DNA of 64,000 bases from Mycobacterium sp. 3519A (lineage in GTDB: Bacteria > Actinomycetota > Actinomycetes > Mycobacteriales > Mycobacteriaceae). The translations under genes were made by a program, and so were the position numbers. Under the pieces are notes generated by a model that was not told the DNA's origin, searched no databases, and was given only the letters and a program-made list of their open reading frames with translations. The DNA lies in contig NZ_OESG01000013.1 in assembly GCF_900240945.1 (NCBI RefSeq), positions 1-64,000 of the forward strand. The letters run 5' to 3'. Shown here piece after piece: positions 1 through 8,629 of the stretch (the first letter of the stretch is position 1; every line of letters begins with the position of its first letter).

Positions 1-120
1 ACCGCCGGGCAGCCGGGAAGCGCGGGCCAACCCGGCAGCGCTGGCGGCGCCGATGGCGCGGGCGGTGCCGGCGGTGGCGGTGGTGCGGGCGGCGCCGGGG
101 GCACGGGCGGACAGCCCTAG
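1..120 (+). CDS. C-terminal end of a Gly/Ala-rich PGRS-like protein (partial)
   Basis: Reading frame 1 is open from the window edge to a TAG stop and gives 39 residues made almost only of Gly and Ala, with a few Gln, Pro, Ser, Thr and Asp and GGAGG-type runs. This composition is typical of the PGRS regions of mycobacterial PE_PGRS proteins and of other glycine-rich surface proteins. The N-terminal domain lies outside the window, so PE membership cannot be tested. Codon bias (G/C in third position) agrees with real coding use. Confidence 0.6.
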   Translation, partial: TAGQPGSAGQPGSAGGADGAGGAGGGGGAGGAGGTGGQP

Positions 121-195
121 CAGCGGGTCGGCTGTCGCTGCAGCGCAGGCGGTTTCCGTCTTGCTTGGGTAGCGCTTCGGTGAAAGTTGCGTAGT

Positions 196-210
196 CGACT
201 ACCCCAGTCG
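196..210 (+). promoter_or_regulatory. 15-bp dyad motif CGACT-ACCCC-AGTCG, copy 1
   Basis: CGACTACCCCAGTCG has perfect 5-bp arms (CGACT/AGTCG) around ACCCC. The same 15 bases occur in inverted orientation at 1870-1884. It lies 103 bp upstream of the start at 314, in a 193-bp non-coding gap (121-313) in which I see nothing else. Operator-like, but the binding protein is unknown. Confidence 0.35.
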
Positions 211-313
211 AGCCACGTCAGCGACCCTAGTTTGTTGGTAGGCAGATCGCGAACTCCCAACGGGGAGTGTGTGTTAGGGCTTCTGCCGCATCAATTCACC
301 ACAAGGGGTAATC

Positions 314-1246
314 ATGGAACTGAAAGGCAAACTCCACCGCGTCACCGACTTGAAGAAGTTTGTGGCCAGTTTCGTCAAGACGGGCGGTAAACCGACGGAG
401 GGCTTCGCCCCGATGGGCAAGACTCGCGTCCATCTGGCCACCGACTTGCCCGCAGGCAAGTTCGGCGGCAGCCTGCCCCCGTCCATGTCGTTCAAGACCG
501 ACTCGAATTCCGTTGGGGAGTTCTCGTTCTCGGTGCCCGACGGCTTCAAGGGGTTCCGTGGGCAGATCATCGCTTTCCGCACCTCCACCATGGCGGCGCC
601 GCTGCCGGGAATGCCCCCGATACCTGTGCTTGATCCGATCTACCGGTGCGCGCCGTTCAAGTTCAGCGATGTGTCGTCGCAGGAACAGGCCACGGTGCAG
701 AAGATCTACATTGCGCAGGAGACGACGCCGAACGATTCGGGCATCTCCCAGCAGGAGTTGAACGCCGAGATCTCGGGGCTCAAGAGCAAGCTGGCGCTGG
801 ACAGCTTGAAGGCCACCATCCTCAGTAACCGCGTGAGCGTCCATGCGACGAAATCCGGTGGCGATGTGAAGTTCTCGGCATTCGTCCGCGGCTCCACGTC
901 GGACGATCTGGAGCGGGTGATCGAGGTCAAGGCGGGGGAGATCGACATCGACCTGCCGGGACCGGACTTCATCGTGGGCCTTTGTGTGGACGAGGACGAG
1001 ATCGAGTCGCAGATCCGCAAGGGGCTGTCCGGGCTCTCCAAGAAGATCAGCCAGACGCTGCTCGCGGAATTCGAGAAGAAGGCGCCAGGCGTCGAGAACG
1101 TCGCGGCCGTCTCCGTGTGGAGAACACGGTTCGTCCAGACCGGCACGAAGACGATCAAGGTTCCTGGCACCAACCAGACGGTGCAGGTACCCGTGATGTC
1201 GGTGGTGCCGGACGCAGCGGCCGGTGTGCCGCGAAAGCTGTACTGA
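314..1246 (+). CDS. Conserved hypothetical protein, unrecognised
   Basis: A 310-residue protein with a good Shine-Dalgarno (AAGGGG, about 8 bases before the ATG). I do not recognise a family. It has no signal peptide or membrane segment. The sequence is moderately charged, with Lys-rich stretches in the N-terminal third and a predicted amphipathic, Glu/Lys-rich helical part around residues 225-265. It looks like a soluble cytoplasmic or loosely surface-associated protein. It stands alone: the next gene starts 80 bp downstream and is not obviously linked. A 15-bp dyad upstream is shared with the gene at 1938. Confidence 0.75.
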   Translation: MELKGKLHRVTDLKKFVASFVKTGGKPTEGFAPMGKTRVHLATDLPAGKFGGSLPPSMSFKTDSNSVGEFSFSVPDGFKGFRGQIIAFRTSTMAAPLPGMPPIPVLDPIYRCAPFKFSDVSSQEQATVQKIYIAQETTPNDSGISQQELNAEISGLKSKLALDSLKATILSNRVSVHATKSGGDVKFSAFVRGSTSDDLERVIEVKAGEIDIDLPGPDFIVGLCVDEDEIESQIRKGLSGLSKKISQTLLAEFEKKAPGVENVAAVSVWRTRFVQTGTKTIKVPGTNQTVQVPVMSVVPDAAAGVPRKLY

Positions 1247-1326
1247 CACAGCGAGGTGACGAGGCCGCTGCGGGCGAATCCACAGCGGCCTCGCCATCCA
1301 GACGGGCGCGGGTCAAACTGGTGGTC

Positions 1327-1713
1327 ATGGCGTACCTCAAGCCTCCGTGGTTCACCCGCGCGGTGTTCAACAAGATCGCGATGGCGACCGGGATGAGTAA
1401 CACCGAGAAGCTGACCGTGAGCAGGCGCCGAAGCAAGCGGCGGCAGGAAATCCCGGTCGTCACCGTGGATGTCGGCGGCGCCAAGTACCTCGTGTCAACC
1501 CGCGGCGAAGCCGAGTGGGTCAAGAATGTCCGGGCCGACCCGAATGTGGTGATCGGTGCGACGGCATACGTCGCGCGCGAGATTCCCGAACAGGACCGGC
1601 GACCGGTGCTCACCGCGTACCGCCAGAAGGCCGGCCGCGCGGTGGAAGGCTACTTTCGGAAGCTACCGCGCGACGTCGACCATCCCGTCTTCGTCGTCAC
1701 ACCGAAAGGATGA
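1327..1713 (+). CDS. Deazaflavin (F420)-dependent nitroreductase-family protein
   Basis: A 128-residue protein of the Ddn-like split beta-barrel family, which binds F420 or related flavins and reduces small substrates. Family marks visible are VTVDVGGAKYLVSTRGEAEWVKNV in the middle (a strand pair followed by the helix with W-V-K-N-V) and ADPNVVIGATAYVAREI, typical of the AnP.v-l.... segment. The ATG at 1327 is chosen; a GTG six bases upstream (1321) is possible. No strong ribosome binding site. Two other members of this family occur in the window (26762 and 47069). Substrate unknown. Confidence 0.8.
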   Translation: MAYLKPPWFTRAVFNKIAMATGMSNTEKLTVSRRRSKRRQEIPVVTVDVGGAKYLVSTRGEAEWVKNVRADPNVVIGATAYVAREIPEQDRRPVLTAYRQKAGRAVEGYFRKLPRDVDHPVFVVTPKG

Positions 1714-1869
1714 CCCGACGGGTACGTCGAGGGCGTCGTTGAGGTAGTGCGCTACCCCATAGCCGGCGACCTGACGACGGACGCCGCGATGGCCGCGCGC
1801 CAGCGGCATGACCAAAAATCCGCTCCGGCAGCAACGTTCTCCGCGCCGAACCCGCCCAGAAGTCCGCAG

Positions 1870-1884
1870 CGACTGGGGTAGTCG
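1870..1884 (-). promoter_or_regulatory. 15-bp dyad motif, copy 2 (inverted)
   Basis: Exact inverted copy of the 196-210 motif, 53 bp upstream of the start at 1938. The 224-bp gap 1714-1937 also holds GGTAG-TGCG-CTACC (1743-1756) and a 6-bp inverted repeat CCTAGC/GCTAGG (1913-1930) whose right arm touches the Shine-Dalgarno of the next gene. Confidence 0.35.
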
Positions 1885-1937
1885 TTTACGCCAGCCGCCT
1901 GGCCGCAGCAGACCTAGCGTCCCTGCTAGGAGGTGCC

Positions 1938-3704
1938 GTGATGGGTAACGCAAAATATGTCGGCCGCGTCGGTGCGCTGGCGGTAGCGCTGGGCATTGGG
2001 GCGGCAGTGGCCGCCACCCCGTGGGTAGCAGTCGCAGAGCCGTCGACCGACTCCTCGGCGGCGTCGGATTCCTCGCCTGCATCGGAGTCCGCGTCCAAAG
2101 ACGACTCGAAACCAGCCACGTCGCGGGGCGTTTCGCGCAGCGTTGTCAAGAAGAAGCAGACAACCGGCGCCAAGGCGAACGCGTCGGCCAACGATGACGT
2201 CGCGGCTGACAAGGCGACACGGCACGCCACGGACCGCAAACCCGCCACGAAATCGAGGGGCGCCACCCGCCAAGCCAAGCGACCGCAGGCAGAGCCCGTC
2301 GCTGCCGCGCCCACGGAGGTCACACTGGCTGCGCCACCTTCGATGGGACAAGCGGATGCCGTTGAGAAGCAACTCCTTCCGACGGCACCCGCGCGACCCG
2401 CGCCGGCGCAGTCACCGCTGTGGGGCGTTTTGGAGTTGGCGCGTCGCCAGGTCCGGCACACGTTGTTCAACCGGACCCCGACCGTCGACTACCACCCGTT
2501 GGACAACAGCCAATTGACCGACGGGGTGATCACCGGAAACCTCCATGCGGTCGATCCCGACGGGGATCCGTTGGCGTTCAACGTCACCCAAGAGCCCGAA
2601 CACGGCACCGTGGTGGTCAACCGCGACGGCACCTTCACCTACACCCCCGACGACGAGTTCGGTCGGATCGGCAGCGACTCGTTCACCGTCTCCGTCGACG
2701 ACTCCGTCGCCTACCGGCTGGCCGGCCCGGTCGGGATCGTGCTGGACGCGCTGCACCGCGGCGCCCAGATCTTCGGCCTCTCCGGCCAGGACACCATCAA
2801 TTCCCATCCGACGGTCAAAGCGACCCCGCAGGTGTTCATCGAAGTCGGGCCTCAACCCGCCGACGTTGCCGTCAGCCCCGACGGCGCCACCGCCTACGTC
2901 GTCAACCAGGGTGACAACACCGTTTCGGTGATCGACACGGCCACCAACACCGTCAGCCACACCGTGGCCGTTGGCGACAATTCGGTAGCTGTGGCGGCCA
3001 GCCCCGACGGTTCCCGCGTCTATGTGGTCAACCGCTTCGACGATTCGGTGTCGGTGATCGACACCGCGACCAACACCGTCACTGGCACCATCCCGGTCGG
3101 TTTCCTCCCCGGTGGTTTGGCGTTGAGTCCGAACGGCACGATCCTGTACGTCGCGAACAGCCAGGACCAGACTGTGATGAAGATCAACACCAACACCCAG
3201 ACGGTTGTTGCCACCATCAGCGTCGTCGGCTTTCCGCAGGGCGTGGCCGTCAGCCCGGACGGCAGCCGCGTGTATGTCACCTGCGAGGGCCTCGGCGGTC
3301 AACAGGGTGTGGGCACGCTGGCGGTGATCGAAACCACCAACAACACGGTCATCGGCATCATCCCCGTCGGCGAATTCTTCCCGCGGGGCGTCGCGGTCAC
3401 CCCGGACGGCTCCCGGGTCTATGTGGCCAACGACGACGGGCTGTGGGTGATCGACACGGCCTCCCTGACTGCCATAACGACCGTCCCCGTCGGTGCGGGC
3501 GCTGGCGTGGCCGTCAGCCCGGACGGCAAACGCGTGTACGTCGCCAACTACGACGAGGACACGATGTCGGTCATCAGCACTGTGAGCAACACCGTCACGT
3601 CCACGATCGCCGTTGGCAACTCCCCGCGTGGGGTCGCGGTCGGCTCCGACGGCCGCATCTACGTCACCAACGCAGGCGAGCACACCCTGTTCGTGCGAGG
3701 CTGA
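1938..3704 (+). CDS. Exported Ig-like / YVTN beta-propeller surface protein
   Basis: A 588-residue secreted protein. Residues 1-34 form a signal peptide (basic start, AVALGIGAAVAA core, AVA-E cleavage). Residues 35-135 are a low-complexity Ser/Ala/Lys-rich linker. A cadherin/Ig-like domain follows (about 184-260, with the DPDGDPL and FTYTPDDEF motifs of VCBS-type repeats). The C-terminal half (about 300-588) holds seven YncE-type propeller repeats of the form VAVSPDG-xxxYVxN-xxxxVSVIDTATNTV. Such proteins bind ligands or other proteins at the cell surface; the true ligand is unknown. GTG at 1938 is followed at once by ATG at 1941; both sit well behind TAGGAGGT (1927-1934). Ends 63 bp before hemL. 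Confidence 0.88.
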   Translation: MMGNAKYVGRVGALAVALGIGAAVAATPWVAVAEPSTDSSAASDSSPASESASKDDSKPATSRGVSRSVVKKKQTTGAKANASANDDVAADKATRHATDRKPATKSRGATRQAKRPQAEPVAAAPTEVTLAAPPSMGQADAVEKQLLPTAPARPAPAQSPLWGVLELARRQVRHTLFNRTPTVDYHPLDNSQLTDGVITGNLHAVDPDGDPLAFNVTQEPEHGTVVVNRDGTFTYTPDDEFGRIGSDSFTVSVDDSVAYRLAGPVGIVLDALHRGAQIFGLSGQDTINSHPTVKATPQVFIEVGPQPADVAVSPDGATAYVVNQGDNTVSVIDTATNTVSHTVAVGDNSVAVAASPDGSRVYVVNRFDDSVSVIDTATNTVTGTIPVGFLPGGLALSPNGTILYVANSQDQTVMKINTNTQTVVATISVVGFPQGVAVSPDGSRVYVTCEGLGGQQGVGTLAVIETTNNTVIGIIPVGEFFPRGVAVTPDGSRVYVANDDGLWVIDTASLTAITTVPVGAGAGVAVSPDGKRVYVANYDEDTMSVISTVSNTVTSTIAVGNSPRGVAVGSDGRIYVTNAGEHTLFVRG

Positions 3705-3718
3705 CCCGAGCGCTGACC

Positions 3719-3733
3719 ACTACACCCTGTAGT
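3719..3733. promoter_or_regulatory. Small dyad ACTACA-CCC-TGTAGT upstream of hemL
   Basis: Perfect 6-bp arms with a 3-base centre, in the 63-bp gap between the propeller gene and hemL. Could be an operator for hemL or a weak hairpin at the end of the upstream transcript. Nothing decides between these. Confidence 0.25.
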
Positions 3734-3767
3734 TGACCTGATCCGCGGGGCTGGAACACTAGAGGTC

Positions 3768-5072
3768 ATGCACCGCACCGACCTGTCCGCGAAGCTGTTC
3801 AGCGACGCGTGCGCCGTGATCCCCGGCGGGGTGAACTCGCCGGTCAGGGCCTTTTCCTCGGTCGGCGGCACCCCGCGCTTCATCACCTCCGCGGCGGGCT
3901 ACTGGTTGACCGACGCCGACGACAACCGCTACGTCGACCTGGTCTGTTCGTGGGGACCGATGATCCTCGGCCACGCGCACCCCGCCGTGGTCGAGGCCGT
4001 GCAGCGGGTCGCCGCCGACGGTCTGTCCTTCGGCGCGCCGACGCCATCGGAGACCGAACTCGCCGGGGAGATCATCAGCCGCGTCGCGCCGGTCGAACGG
4101 CTGCGCATGGTCAACTCCGGCACCGAGGCCACGATGAGCGCCATCCGGTTGGCCCGCGGCTACACCGGCCGCGCCAAGATCGTCAAGTTCTCCGGCTGCT
4201 ACCACGGCCACAGCGACGCGCTGCTCGCCGACGCCGGTTCGGGGGTGGCCACCCTCGGCCTGCCGTCCTCACCGGGAGTGACGGGCGCCGCCACCGCCGA
4301 CACCATCGTGTTGCCCTACAACAACATTCCGGCCGTCGAAGAGGTCTTCGGGCAGTTCGGCGACGAGATCGCCTGCGTCATCACCGAAGCCAGTCCCGGC
4401 AACATGGGCACCGTCGCGCCGCTGGGCGGTTTCAACGCAGCGCTACGCCGCATCACTGCCGCCCACGGCGCACTGCTGATCTCCGACGAGGTGATGACCG
4501 GCTTCCGGGTCAGCCGATCCGGTTGGTACGGCATCGATCCCGTCGACGCGGACCTGTTCACCTTCGGCAAGGTGATGAGCGGTGGCCTGCCCGCCGCCGC
4601 GTTCGGCGGCCGCGCCGAGGTGATGGAACGTCTCGCGCCGCTGGGCCCGGTCTACCAGGCAGGCACCCTGTCCGGTAACCCGGTCGCGATGGCCGCGGGC
4701 CTTGCCACACTGCGCGCCGCCGACGACGCTGCGTACGCCGCACTGGACGCCAACGCCGACCGGCTGACCGCGCTGATGAAGACGGCGCTCACCGAAGCCG
4801 GTGTGGCGCATCAGGTTCAGCGTGCGGGCAACATGCTCAGCGTGTTCTTCACCGACGAGCCCGTCCACGACTTCGCGTCCGCCCGCGCCACCGAGACGTG
4901 GCGGTTCCCGGCGTTCTTCCACGCATTGCTCGATGCCGGTGTCTACCCGCCGCCGAGCGCATTCGAAACCTGGTTCGTCTCAGCGGTTCTCGACGACGAG
5001 GCGTTCGAGCGCATCGCCGACGCCCTTCCCGGTGCCGCGCGCGCGGCCGCGGAAGCGAAGAAGCCTGCATGA
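3768..5072 (+). CDS. hemL: Glutamate-1-semialdehyde 2,1-aminomutase
   Basis: A 434-residue PLP enzyme that turns glutamate-1-semialdehyde into 5-aminolevulinate, the C5 entry to heme and other tetrapyrroles. Near the N-terminus is [19 protein letters not shown], the typical opening of GSA aminomutases; [17 protein letters not shown] carries the Schiff-base lysine (about K268); [11 protein letters not shown] precedes it. Length is normal for the family. AGAGG lies before the ATG. It heads an operon: its TGA overlaps the ATG of the phosphatase gene, followed by four cytochrome c biogenesis genes. Heme supply and heme attachment to apocytochromes are thus co-transcribed, as in the M. tuberculosis Rv0524 region. 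Confidence 0.97.
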   Translation: MHRTDLSAKLFSDACAVIPGGVNSPVRAFSSVGGTPRFITSAAGYWLTDADDNRYVDLVCSWGPMILGHAHPAVVEAVQRVAADGLSFGAPTPSETELAGEIISRVAPVERLRMVNSGTEATMSAIRLARGYTGRAKIVKFSGCYHGHSDALLADAGSGVATLGLPSSPGVTGAATADTIVLPYNNIPAVEEVFGQFGDEIACVITEASPGNMGTVAPLGGFNAALRRITAAHGALLISDEVMTGFRVSRSGWYGIDPVDADLFTFGKVMSGGLPAAAFGGRAEVMERLAPLGPVYQAGTLSGNPVAMAAGLATLRAADDAAYAALDANADRLTALMKTALTEAGVAHQVQRAGNMLSVFFTDEPVHDFASARATETWRFPAFFHALLDAGVYPPPSAFETWFVSAVLDDEAFERIADALPGAARAAAEAKKPA

Positions 5073-5677
5073 CGGAGAAAACCATCGTGCACGTGATGCG
5101 GCACGGCGAGGTGCACAACCCGGAGAAGATCCTGTACGGCAGGCTGCCGAACTACCATCTCTCCGAACGCGGGCGTGCACAGGCGCAGGCCGTCGCGGAC
5201 TGGCTGGCGTTACGTGACGTCGTCTACGTCGTCGCCTCGCCGCTGGAGCGCGCGCAGGAGACCGCCGAGCCGATAGCGGCCGCCCGCGGCCTGTCGATCG
5301 ACACCGACGACGACCTGATCGAGTCGACGAACATCTTTCAAGGGCAACGGGTCTCGCCCGGTGACGGTGCCCTGCGCGATCCCCGCAACTGGTGGTATCT
5401 GCGCAATCCGCGCAGCCCGTCCTGGGGCGAGCCGTACGCCGACATCGCCGCGCGCATGACGGCGGCGCTGCACAGGGCAAGGGCCAAGGCGGCCGGGCAC
5501 GAGGCGGTTTGCGTCAGTCATCAGCTGCCGGTGGAGACCCTCCGCAGGGCGGTGACGGGCCAACCGCTGCACCACTTCCCGACCCGCCGGATGTGCAATC
5601 TGGCCTCGGTCACCTCCTTCTACTTCCACGGCGACGCCTATGTCGGCTGGGGATACTCGGAGCTGGCAGGGCAGTGA
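5069..5677 (+). CDS. Histidine phosphatase (phosphoglycerate mutase-like)
   Basis: A 202-residue histidine-phosphatase superfamily protein. The catalytic RHG motif is at residues 11-13 (VMRHGEVHN) and the second histidine is about H151 (CVSHQLPVE); both arginine/glutamate pocket positions ([11 protein letters not shown]) are present. Substrate unknown; synteny points to the Rv0525 orthologue. The ATG overlaps the hemL stop (ATGA) and its own stop overlaps the GTG of the next gene (GTGA), so it is translated in the middle of the hemL-ccs operon. The longer open frame starting at 4898 lies inside hemL and is rejected as the start. Confidence 0.92.
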   Translation: MTEKTIVHVMRHGEVHNPEKILYGRLPNYHLSERGRAQAQAVADWLALRDVVYVVASPLERAQETAEPIAAARGLSIDTDDDLIESTNIFQGQRVSPGDGALRDPRNWWYLRNPRSPSWGEPYADIAARMTAALHRARAKAAGHEAVCVSHQLPVETLRRAVTGQPLHHFPTRRMCNLASVTSFYFHGDAYVGWGYSELAGQ

Positions 5678-6291
5678 AGTGGCTGGTGGCCCTGGCAAGC
5701 GCGGCGGTGGTCGCGCTCGCTGGCTGCTCCACTGGTGACGACGCCGTCGCGCAGGGCGGCACCTTCGAATTCGTCGCGCCAGGCGGCAAAACCGACATCT
5801 TCTACGACCCGCCCGAAAACCGCGGCCGCCCAGGAGCGTTGAAGGGCCCCGAGTTGATGGACCCCGCCAAGACCGTGTCGCTCGACGACTTCGCAGGCAA
5901 GGTCGTCGTCGTCAACGTGTGGGGTCAGTGGTGCGGGCCCTGCCGCACCGAGATCACCCAACTGCAGAAGGTGTACGACGCCACCCGCGCCAAGGGGGTC
6001 GCGTTCCTCGGCATCGACGTGCGCGACAACAACCGCGACGCCGCACAGGACTTCATCGTCGACCGCAAGGTCACGTTCCCGTCGATCTACGACCCGCCGA
6101 TGCGCACCATGATCGCGTTCGGCGGTAAATATCCCACCACCGTGATCCCGTCGACCGTCGTGCTGGACCGCCAGCATCGCGTCGCCGCGGTGTTCCTCCG
6201 CGAACTGCTCGCCGAGGATCTGCAGCCGGTGGTGGAAAGGCTGGCTGGGGAAAAGGACTCAGCACCGGAGCACCAAAAGGCCGGCGCATGA
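5674..6291 (+). CDS. ResA/TlpA-like thioredoxin lipoprotein (cytochrome c maturation)
   Basis: A 205-residue lipoprotein of the TlpA/ResA type. The GTG start overlaps the upstream stop. A hydrophobic signal ends in the lipobox L-A-G-C (about residue 18), so the mature domain should be anchored outside the membrane. The thioredoxin fold carries W86-C87-G88-P89-C90, and FPSIYDPP plus TTVIPSTVVLD hold the cis-proline region. It should reduce the apocytochrome CxxCH disulfide before heme ligation, using electrons from the CcdA protein encoded next (4-bp overlap). Orthologous to the Rv0526 position. Confidence 0.93.
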   Translation: MKWLVALASAAVVALAGCSTGDDAVAQGGTFEFVAPGGKTDIFYDPPENRGRPGALKGPELMDPAKTVSLDDFAGKVVVVNVWGQWCGPCRTEITQLQKVYDATRAKGVAFLGIDVRDNNRDAAQDFIVDRKVTFPSIYDPPMRTMIAFGGKYPTTVIPSTVVLDRQHRVAAVFLRELLAEDLQPVVERLAGEKDSAPEHQKAGA

Positions 6292-7055
6292 CCGAGTTCA
6301 CCGAGATCGCCGCGGCAGGACCGGTGCTGCTCGCCGTCGGTGTCAGCATCGCCGCAGGCTTCGTGTCGTTCGCCTCACCGTGCGTCGTGCCGTTGGTGCC
6401 GGGCTACCTGTCCTATCTGGCGGCCGTCGTCGGCGTCGAGGACAGGCCGGGTGACGTCGCCGCGGGCACCGCCCGACTCCGTGTCACGGGCGCGGCGCTG
6501 CTGTTCGTCGCGGGCTTCACCGCGGTCTTCTTGCTCGGCACCGTCGCGGTGCTGGGGATGACGACGACGCTGATCACCAATCAGCTTCTGCTGCAACGCC
6601 TCGGCGGCGTCATCACGATCGTGATGGGTCTGGTGTTCGTCGGGTTCATCCCGGTGCTGCAGCGCGAGGCCCGGTTCACTCCGCGCCAGGTCTCGACGCT
6701 CGGCGGGGCTCCGCTGCTTGGCGCGGTCTTCGGTCTGGGCTGGACGCCGTGCCTCGGGCCGACGCTGACGGGCGTGATCGCGGTGGCCTCGGCCACCGAC
6801 GCGAGCGTGGCCCGCGGCGTGGCACTGGTGATCGCCTACTGCCTCGGGCTGGGAATCCCGTTCGTGCTGTTGGCTTTCGGTTCGGCCCGCGCCGTACAGG
6901 GCCTGGGCTGGCTGCGCAAGCACACCCGCGCGATTCAGATCTTCGGCGGCATCCTGCTGATCCTGGTCGGCACCGCGTTGGTGACGGGGCTGTGGAATGA
7001 CTTCGTGTCCTGGGTGCGTGACGCGTTTGTCAGCGATGTGACGTTGCCGATATGA
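6288..7055 (+). CDS. ccdA: CcdA-type thiol-disulfide transmembrane protein
   Basis: A 255-residue protein with six or more hydrophobic segments. The two redox cysteines of the DsbD/CcdA family are seen in ASPCVVPLVPGYLSYL (C32) and GWTPCLGPTLTG (C155). It passes reducing equivalents from cytoplasmic thioredoxin across the membrane to the ResA-like protein encoded just upstream. ATG overlaps the upstream stop by 4 bp and its own stop overlaps the ATG of resB. Length is normal for short CcdA proteins, which lack the extra DsbD domains. Confidence 0.95.
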   Translation: MTEFTEIAAAGPVLLAVGVSIAAGFVSFASPCVVPLVPGYLSYLAAVVGVEDRPGDVAAGTARLRVTGAALLFVAGFTAVFLLGTVAVLGMTTTLITNQLLLQRLGGVITIVMGLVFVGFIPVLQREARFTPRQVSTLGGAPLLGAVFGLGWTPCLGPTLTGVIAVASATDASVARGVALVIAYCLGLGIPFVLLAFGSARAVQGLGWLRKHTRAIQIFGGILLILVGTALVTGLWNDFVSWVRDAFVSDVTLPI

Positions 7056-8629
7056 CGAAACTGCTCGCGCTGATCCGGAACACCTGGCGGACCCTGACGT
7101 CGATGGGCACCGCGCTGGTGTTGCTGTTCCTGCTGGCGCTGGGCGCCATCCCCGGCGCACTGCTGCCGCAGCGCAGCCTCAACGAATCCAAGGTCGAGCA
7201 GTACCTCGCCGAGCACCCGACCATCGGCCCCTGGCTGGACCGCGTGCAGGCCTTCGAGGTGTTCTCGAGTTTCTGGTTCACCTCTGTCTACGTGCTGCTG
7301 TTCGTCTCGCTGGTCGGCTGCCTCACTCCACGACTGATCGAGCACGCCCGCAGCCTGCGGGCCACGCCGGTCGCGGCGCCCCGCAACCTGAGTCGGCTGC
7401 CCAAACACCACGCCGCCGAGATCAATGCCGACCCGCAACAGTTGACCGACCACGTCAACGGCCAACTGAAGGGCTGGCGCCGCGTCGTCCGCACAGAGGG
7501 CGAGGCCACCGAGATCTCTGCGGAAAAAGGCTATCTGCGTGAGTTCGGCAACATCGTCTTCCACTTCTCGCTGCTGGGTCTGCTGGTCGCGGTGGCCGCG
7601 GGCAAGCTGTTCGGCTACGAGGGCAACGTGATCGTCGTCGCCGACAAGGGGCCCGGGTTCTGTTCGGCGTCACCCGCGGCGTTCGACTCGTTCCGGGCGG
7701 GCAACACCGTCGACGGCACCTCCCTGTACCCGATCTGCTTGCGGGTCAACGACTTCCAGGCGCACTATCTGCCCAGCGGGCAGGCCGTCGGCTTCGCCGC
7801 CGACATCGACTACCAGGCGGGCGCCGACCTCGACAGCGACACCTGGCGGCCGTACCACCTGAAGGTCAACGAGCCACTGCGCGTCGGCGGGGACCGGGTG
7901 TACCTGCAGGGCCACGGCTACGCCCCGACGTTCACCGTCACGTTCCCCGGCGGGCAGACCCGCACCCAGACGCTGCAGTTCCGGCCCGAGGACCCGATCA
8001 CCCTGCTGTCCTCGGGCGCGATGCGGTTCGACCCGCCCGGCGGCAGCTACCCCGACCCCGACCAGCGGCGCAAGAACCAGATCGCCATTCAGGGCCTGTT
8101 CGCGCCGACCGAACAACTCGACGGCACGCTGCTGTCGTCGAGCTTCCCTGCGATGAACGACCCGGCCGTCGCCATCGACATCTACCAGGGCGACACCGGC
8201 CTGGACACCGGCAAGCCGCAGTCGCTGTTCTCACTCGATCCGAAACTCATCGGGCAGAACCGGCTGACCAAGAAGGCCAGGGTGAACCTCAAGGTGGGAC
8301 AAGAGGTCCGGCTCGACCCTGGTCCCGGGCCTGGCACTGTCGTCCGGTTCGACGGCGCCGTGCCGTTCATCAACGTGCAGGTGTCGCACGACCCGGCCCA
8401 GATCTGGGTGCTGGTGTTCGCGCTGACGATGATGGCCGGTCTGCTGGTGTCGCTGGTGGTGCGGCGCCGCCGGGTCTGGGTTCGGCTGACGCCCACGGGT
8501 GCAGGTACGGTAAGCGTCGAGCTGGGCGGCTTGGCGCGCACCGACAACTCGGGGTGGGGTGACGAGTTCGAGCGGTTGACGCAACGTCTGTTGGACGTCG
8601 ACGCCCAGCGGTTGAAGGAGACCGTATGA
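7052..8629 (+). CDS. resB: ResB, System II cytochrome c synthase subunit
   Basis: A 525-residue ResB/Ccs1-family membrane protein. Three N-terminal membrane helices (about residues 15-38, 70-95 and 155-180), a large extracytoplasmic domain rich in beta structure (about 190-445) and a last helix (about 450-470) match the family layout. LGAIPGALLPQRSLN and FGNIVFHFSLLGLLVAVAAGKLFGYEG are typical. With CcsB it exports heme and joins it to reduced apocytochrome c. Overlaps ccdA and ccsB by 4 bp each, so all three should be made from one mRNA. Confidence 0.95.
   Translation: MTKLLALIRNTWRTLTSMGTALVLLFLLALGAIPGALLPQRSLNESKVEQYLAEHPTIGPWLDRVQAFEVFSSFWFTSVYVLLFVSLVGCLTPRLIEHARSLRATPVAAPRNLSRLPKHHAAEINADPQQLTDHVNGQLKGWRRVVRTEGEATEISAEKGYLREFGNIVFHFSLLGLLVAVAAGKLFGYEGNVIVVADKGPGFCSASPAAFDSFRAGNTVDGTSLYPICLRVNDFQAHYLPSGQAVGFAADIDYQAGADLDSDTWRPYHLKVNEPLRVGGDRVYLQGHGYAPTFTVTFPGGQTRTQTLQFRPEDPITLLSSGAMRFDPPGGSYPDPDQRRKNQIAIQGLFAPTEQLDGTLLSSSFPAMNDPAVAIDIYQGDTGLDTGKPQSLFSLDPKLIGQNRLTKKARVNLKVGQEVRLDPGPGPGTVVRFDGAVPFINVQVSHDPAQIWVLVFALTMMAGLLVSLVVRRRRVWVRLTPTGAGTVSVELGGLARTDNSGWGDEFERLTQRLLDVDAQRLKETV

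Noticed and set aside
1870..1884. SigF-type -10 (GGGTA) in the dyad motif, also at 16331 and 17104
   Set aside because: No GTTT-like -35 at 15-17 bases upstream of any of the three.
4898..5068. Fusion of hemL region to the histidine phosphatase by an upstream start
   Set aside because: The 57 extra codons are an out-of-frame reading of hemL; ATGA overlap at 5069 is the natural start.
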